Under the pieces are notes generated by a model. It saw nothing but the letters and a program-made list of their open reading frames with translations, did not search any database and had not been told where the DNA came from. Below, piece after piece: positions 55,244 through 61,200 of a DNA stretch of 64,000 nt; within the stretch, counting starts at the first letter, position 1, and every line of letters begins with the position of its first letter. Position numbers and translations under genes: made by a program. Source of the stretch: Manduca sexta (taxonomy: Eukaryota; Arthropoda; Insecta; Lepidoptera; Sphingidae); NCBI RefSeq assembly GCF_014839805.1, contig NC_051126.1, positions 8,254,609-8,318,608 of the forward strand. The letters run 5' to 3'.

Positions 55244-58200
55244 AATTGCTCTTTGTATATTGAGTTCTTATCGTCATGTATGCGATTACAAGTTCAAACA
55301 TTTGTTCTAACTTCTGTCCTTAAAAATTCTTCGTGTATCACATTTGTTCCAATTCTGTTTCGAATACGTATTTCCTGTGTTCTCTTTCAACCGATTTTAT
55401 AGGATCGTATTTACAGCCGTCTAGATACGACCAAAATACAAAGAGATCGTGACCGACGGCTTCCGCATCACCATAATAGTATTACGTGTTTTCATCGATG
55501 AGTAAATCTTTTTTATATGTTATCCGTTACAACATTAATTTTCTTTTGTTTGTTTCAGTGGCCACCAAGATTACTGCGGTGGACCTTTACTATCATATTG
55601 ATAGTAGCTGTCATCGCACCAACATCAGATTCAACAAGTAAGTATATGAATTTATACTACTGCTTATAAGTACATGATTTTACAGTCGTTTTGAAACTAA
55701 ACATTTTAAATTCTATGTCAATAATAGAGTTTAAAGAAAACCAATGTAATAAAATAAAAATATTTACTATAAACATTAAAATAAATGTTTACGAGTAATA
55801 CATTAGAACTTGTACTAATGCAACTAAATCTCACATATTATTACAATCTCTATGATTGATGCTATTCACAACTATGAATTAATTGTCGCGACGTTACTAT
55901 CATTATCAAATTCGAACGATTGAAAAATGTTATCAGACATATTTTTTAATTATCAACAGTACTATTACTTAATTCTCAATTTTTTTTGGTCCTACAAATT
56001 ATTCTAACTCAGCACATTTTGGTTCCACAACGACTATAAAATCACAGTGTATATTTATTAATATGTTGAGAAACACATATTATGTTCCTGCAAACTTTGT
56101 TTATAAGTATATCAACAGCTGATTAAAGTCCCCCGATCAATGACCTTATAGTATTGAATGTTAGTTTACTACAAACCTTGTAATCCTTTATAAATATAGT
56201 AAGTTTGTTAATTATTTACGGTTCAGTGGTTCAAATCAAAATCAACGAATGAGCAATTACTGCAACAGCAAATTAAAGCTAACCAAATTTAATCTGATCC
56301 AGCAACGTTTCGTAAAGGAAACCACACGAATATCGGTCCAATAGTTACTGAATTATATTCAGTTGGAATGGAAACGAATTGATTGAAAGCACTACTGTGG
56401 TTACCATTTTCTTTGGCTTTAATACTTGAATCAATTTTACTGTTTTTTTTTTTTTATTTAAATAATGCATCAGACGTTTTATTCAGACTCTCTATTATAT
56501 ACATACATACATAACATTACGCATTTATCCCCGAAGGGGTATGCAGAGGCGCAACTAGGGCACCCACTTTTCGCCAAGTATGTTCCGTCCCATGATGTGA
56601 TAGGGGGCGAGCCTATCGCCATATCGGGCACAAATTCCAGACTCCGGGCTGATACTGAGCAGAAAAACCCAAATATCACTTTGCCCGACCTGGGATTCGA
56701 ACCCAGGGCCTCAGAGCGCTATTATACCGGGCATGCAATACAACTACGCCACCGAGGCAGTCAACTCTCTATTATATTACAGATTTAATTCATAAAGAAA
56801 GAAATTATGAATTCTATTATCATAAGCAAACTTACAGCACTGATATGTTCTTTTTTTCATTTTTAAAATTGCCATACTAACGTTTCATTCGTCTCATGCA
56901 GTTAAACGCGATACCGTTTTTCGTTCATTATACATTATTTAAATGAAAGTCATCTGGAATTATTGCTGCGTCCAAGTTTCGCGACGTGTCCCAACGCGAC
57001 GCATGTCCAGACCGCTGAAAATATATTACTGATAATCCGACAATTTATTTTAGCCAAAAAACCTGGCTTAACCTGCCCAGGAAAGTTTTTGTGGATAAGG
57101 TTTATAATTAAAAATATTCTTAAATATTTCTAAAGGTATAAAACCATATCAGATGAACATAATGATTGTAATTTAGTAAAATAATGTTTTTGACACACAT
57201 TACATATATACATAAGCACACACCTTATCCCTAAATAGGCAGGCAGGGACGGAATTATGTAGTGAACCATAGATACAAGGTGAAATTATTTGACTGTGCT
57301 GTGCGGTAAAGCACTTATTGCAATTTAAAATAACTATGCTAATTTCAAACAGTAATAAATATTTACAAATAATTTCCCAATTTAGGAATCCTCCAAATTT
57401 GCACAAAGTTATAACAGCAATAAAACTTTACACAAGTCTAAAGCGAAGGCGCCATAAACAAAAGAACCTGATATTAAATAATATGTTTGACATTGAAACC
57501 GTTAAAGGAATACATTCGATTTTAAAATATTCATCGATTTTAAATTGGATTAACGTTACGTCAGTTTTCCTTAAAAGCAGAGACGTGTTTCTGCTTCAAA
57601 TACATGTTTTATAAATTGGAGAATACCACCTACTCTTTATACGCTGTATTTTCAATGCAGAAATTTTAAACAAGGAGTCTAAAAAGTATTTTTCACTTTA
57701 GTTAATTTATTTATTAAAACAAACCTAAAAATAGATCAATACGTTTTTAAAATACTCTCAATATCTGCCGACATTATGACTGTTAATTACATTTACTTAT
57801 TCCTATTTTCTTTTTTTTTTGTGATGTGAGCGATACAAAACATTTACCTCGCTTTAAAATTATCTTACAACAGGTGACTTAGGCCGCATCAGACAAAAAA
57901 TCATAAGAAACAATACATATGCCTGCTGCAGTAGGATAAACGTCTGGTCGAGCCTTATACTACTAAAATTGTTAATTCACCAGCCAATTGTATTTGTATA
58001 AGAATATCAATTATCAATTCAACGTAGCAATCAAATAATGCTTGGCTTCCGTTTTTGTCGTTTCCAAGGCGAACACGTCTAATTTAAAGTAATTTTCTAT
58101 ATCTAAGGATAAATCATTTGTAAAATCGTGCCGTGTGTTACATGTCGAATGTTTTAATTGTAGGAAATAGATGAGACGAATCTTGATGAATATTAAACGT

Positions 58201-61200
58201 TCTTAGTTAGACATACCTACTGGGAAACTGGTCAGTGTGCTTAGAATATGGAAAATAAATAAAACACGACTCCGTGTTGTTTTATTGTGATTGGTTGAGA
58301 GGCTAACACGTGACTGGCGTATTGGTCTCTGGATTAATCACAAACATCAAAATTAAATGACATCGACTTAGTCGTACGAGAATTGATTGGTTCATTCTAA
58401 GGAGGCGGGTAACCTAATATTTTTTTAAATTTATTTATAGCCATGGATGTCCTTCAGCCATGGCAGGTAACCCCTACTAGAGTGGACAGATTTTAACAAA
58501 GCAGCAATATTATTTTCATCTAGTAATGTTTAAAATATAACATAATCTATGCCGGTATGTCCACTTTATGCCAACGTTTAAGATTTATGTAATTTATGAA
58601 AACACCAACACATTTACACGTGATATAGCTAAACGGTTAGCACGATATATAAAAGCGCATATGTTAAATGTAATTTTCCATGCAATCAAGTCTGGTTAAA
58701 TTTGAATAGGCCTTTGGGATTATGAAATATGTATTAAGATTTAGAATTGAAGACGATAGTGATACTTTTGCAACTACAATTTGTAAATATTATTAGTAAT
58801 AAAAATATCGCCTCGTTGTAGTCATACAGATAAAAATATTGTTATGTATAAATTACCTTTTTGTGTTATAATTTTACCACAGAATATAAAAGCCTCGTAA
58901 AAAATACTTTTTGTTTCATATAGCCAGAGTAAAATCAATTTAAAGCCTGACACAAAGCAACAAATTTACAAAATGCATAAATGTTATTTTTTAGATCCGT
59001 AAACTTTGCTAAATTACATGTGACTGTACTTTTGTATTAAAATGCAATGTCTCATTCGTAATATAACGTAAATAGGCACACAGGCAAACTTCAGCTTTAT
59101 GCTTCGGTTATTTGGTATATTTTCGTTTGATTTTCAATTGTTTGGATCAGTTACCACGCGGTCTCTATGCTTTTGAAATTCAAAGCATGCATCAACTTTA
59201 TTGCTCGGAACAGATTGGAACGGCGAAAATATATTGTTAAAAAATAAAAAATAAAAGCATAGGTGTTGCATAAATACGATCGCGGTAGTATAGCGAACGT
59301 AACCTATTTAAATTGGGTGCCTTTTAACTCGTAATATTGATGAATAGTGAGTATTCTTCGGGTTTAGTTTTTACGAGAATTAGGGCTGCTAGCCTGATTA
59401 TGAAAAAGCATTTATGTATGTACGTATGAGTCTATAATTTCTTATTTCAAAATGAATAAAATGGATATTTTCATAAATAGTTAATTTAATGGTCACAATA
59501 CATTTACAAATACATGCACCATCTCACAGATTCACAATAATATTATTTCGTAACATCTAGATATTTATAGGTTATATATTTATTTTATTGTGAAATCATA
59601 GAGAAACATGAAAACAAGAATATGATCCACAACACACGTTACCTTAACTATATTATATGTAATAATATCAGCCCTATATACACTGTCCCATTACTGGACA
59701 GTGGACATGGGCCGCATCTTCTACGAAGGTGATTTCTTTTCTGGCCATACTCTACCACGCTGGTCCAATGCAGATTGATAGACAAATTCCTTCCAAAATT
59801 CTCATGACGAACTTCTCAGATATATAGATTTTCGCACGGTGTTTTCCTTTAAAGTTAAACGAAACGATAATATACTAAGAATACACATAGTTGTCTTTAT
59901 AAAAGTCGGTGCGTTCCCTTGACTTTGAACAGGACATTCGTCTGAGCAATAATTTTCCCTCTCATTTAGGCTATTGCTGCTCATACCTCTACTTTAATTG
60001 GTATAAAATATTTTTCTAAGAATTACCGAGAATTCTTACCTTTTAGGTAGCAGGTAAAGTTGGTTTTATCAAACTGCGCTGTTGGCATGTAAAGGCGATA
60101 GAGCGGCGAAGCCAACGTATTGCAACCCTCTTTGATGTTTACTTAAATGGAAGAAATTGAACGTTAGAGTGAAAGAACGAGAACTCTTTTAAGTTTAAAG
60201 AAAATTCTTTCAATATTTATACGGAACTATTTTGAGCTTACCTCAAAGGTGCTATTAATTTTTTCATGTTTACTTAACATTTCTGAGTTTATAGAAATGG
60301 AACATTGACGAATGTTAATACGACTGCAATTTAATATGCAATGATTGCATAAGCTTCGCTTTAATTAGTAAGTTTATCGCTCTACAAAGTCTCAACAAAG
60401 TAAAGACACCCCAACTCAAGTACTGGCTTGTTTAAATAATAAGTTTATTTACTTTAAAAGTATTTTTTTTTCAGATATTTTTTATTAATATTAGTTTGTC
60501 TAAATATTGTTGTTGCTATTCAAACCCGAGACCTTAGAAGGGTAGTCGCACCCTACACAATACAACTACGCCACTAAGACAGACAGATAAGAATATATTT
60601 TCTTATATATTTTACACGTACATTTTAGAATGTACAGAGTTTTTAATTATAAGTATTTGCTGCATTTCTCGTTGAACATCTACATAATAATATATGTATA
60701 TAGATTTTGTTATAAACCAAAGCCCACACATGGCGGCAAATATACAATGCTAATATTACGCGGCCTAGCTTCTCGAACTTTGCTCTATAAAATTACCTCT
60801 ATATTCAAACTCCCTAACTTGCAGCGAAATATGTGAATAAATTTAAAACGACGTCTAAACGTTGTGGGACAACTTTTAGGCAGCTTCCGGCATTCAATTT
60901 ACTGAAGTTTTAGCGACAACCTAAACCGTGTTTTGACTGAAGACACGATTTGAATTATTTAACTGGCTTTCACAAAATTTATGTGCTTTATGATGCTTAT
61001 AATTAGACATGGAAATAACTCTATAGAGGTCAATTTATTATTAGAAGCACAATCACTGCCACATACGGCGGCAAAAGCTCTAAATACGAATATTATTAAC
61101 ATATGAAAATATCTATTTTCATTGTCGTTCTAATAATACTTTGTCCGAACCTAATTTAATTCTGAGTTCGGCGCAATACAAGTTTTTAACCGGAAAAACA

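Larger units (their letters stand above)
5927..55558 (+). other. Intron 1, about 49.6 kb
   Basis: Bounded by ATG|GTAAGTTA at 5927 and a pyrimidine-rich tttcag ending at 55558. It splits the initiator Met from the rest of the protein and holds nearly all the mobile elements of the window. Long first introns in insects often carry regulatory elements. None can be assigned to a factor here. Confidence 0.65.

Noticed and set aside
56465..56788. 107-codon plus-strand frame
   Set aside because: Translation of a family-B SINE and its target duplications, not a gene. The 63-codon frame at 53751-53942 is the same thing in the sister copy.
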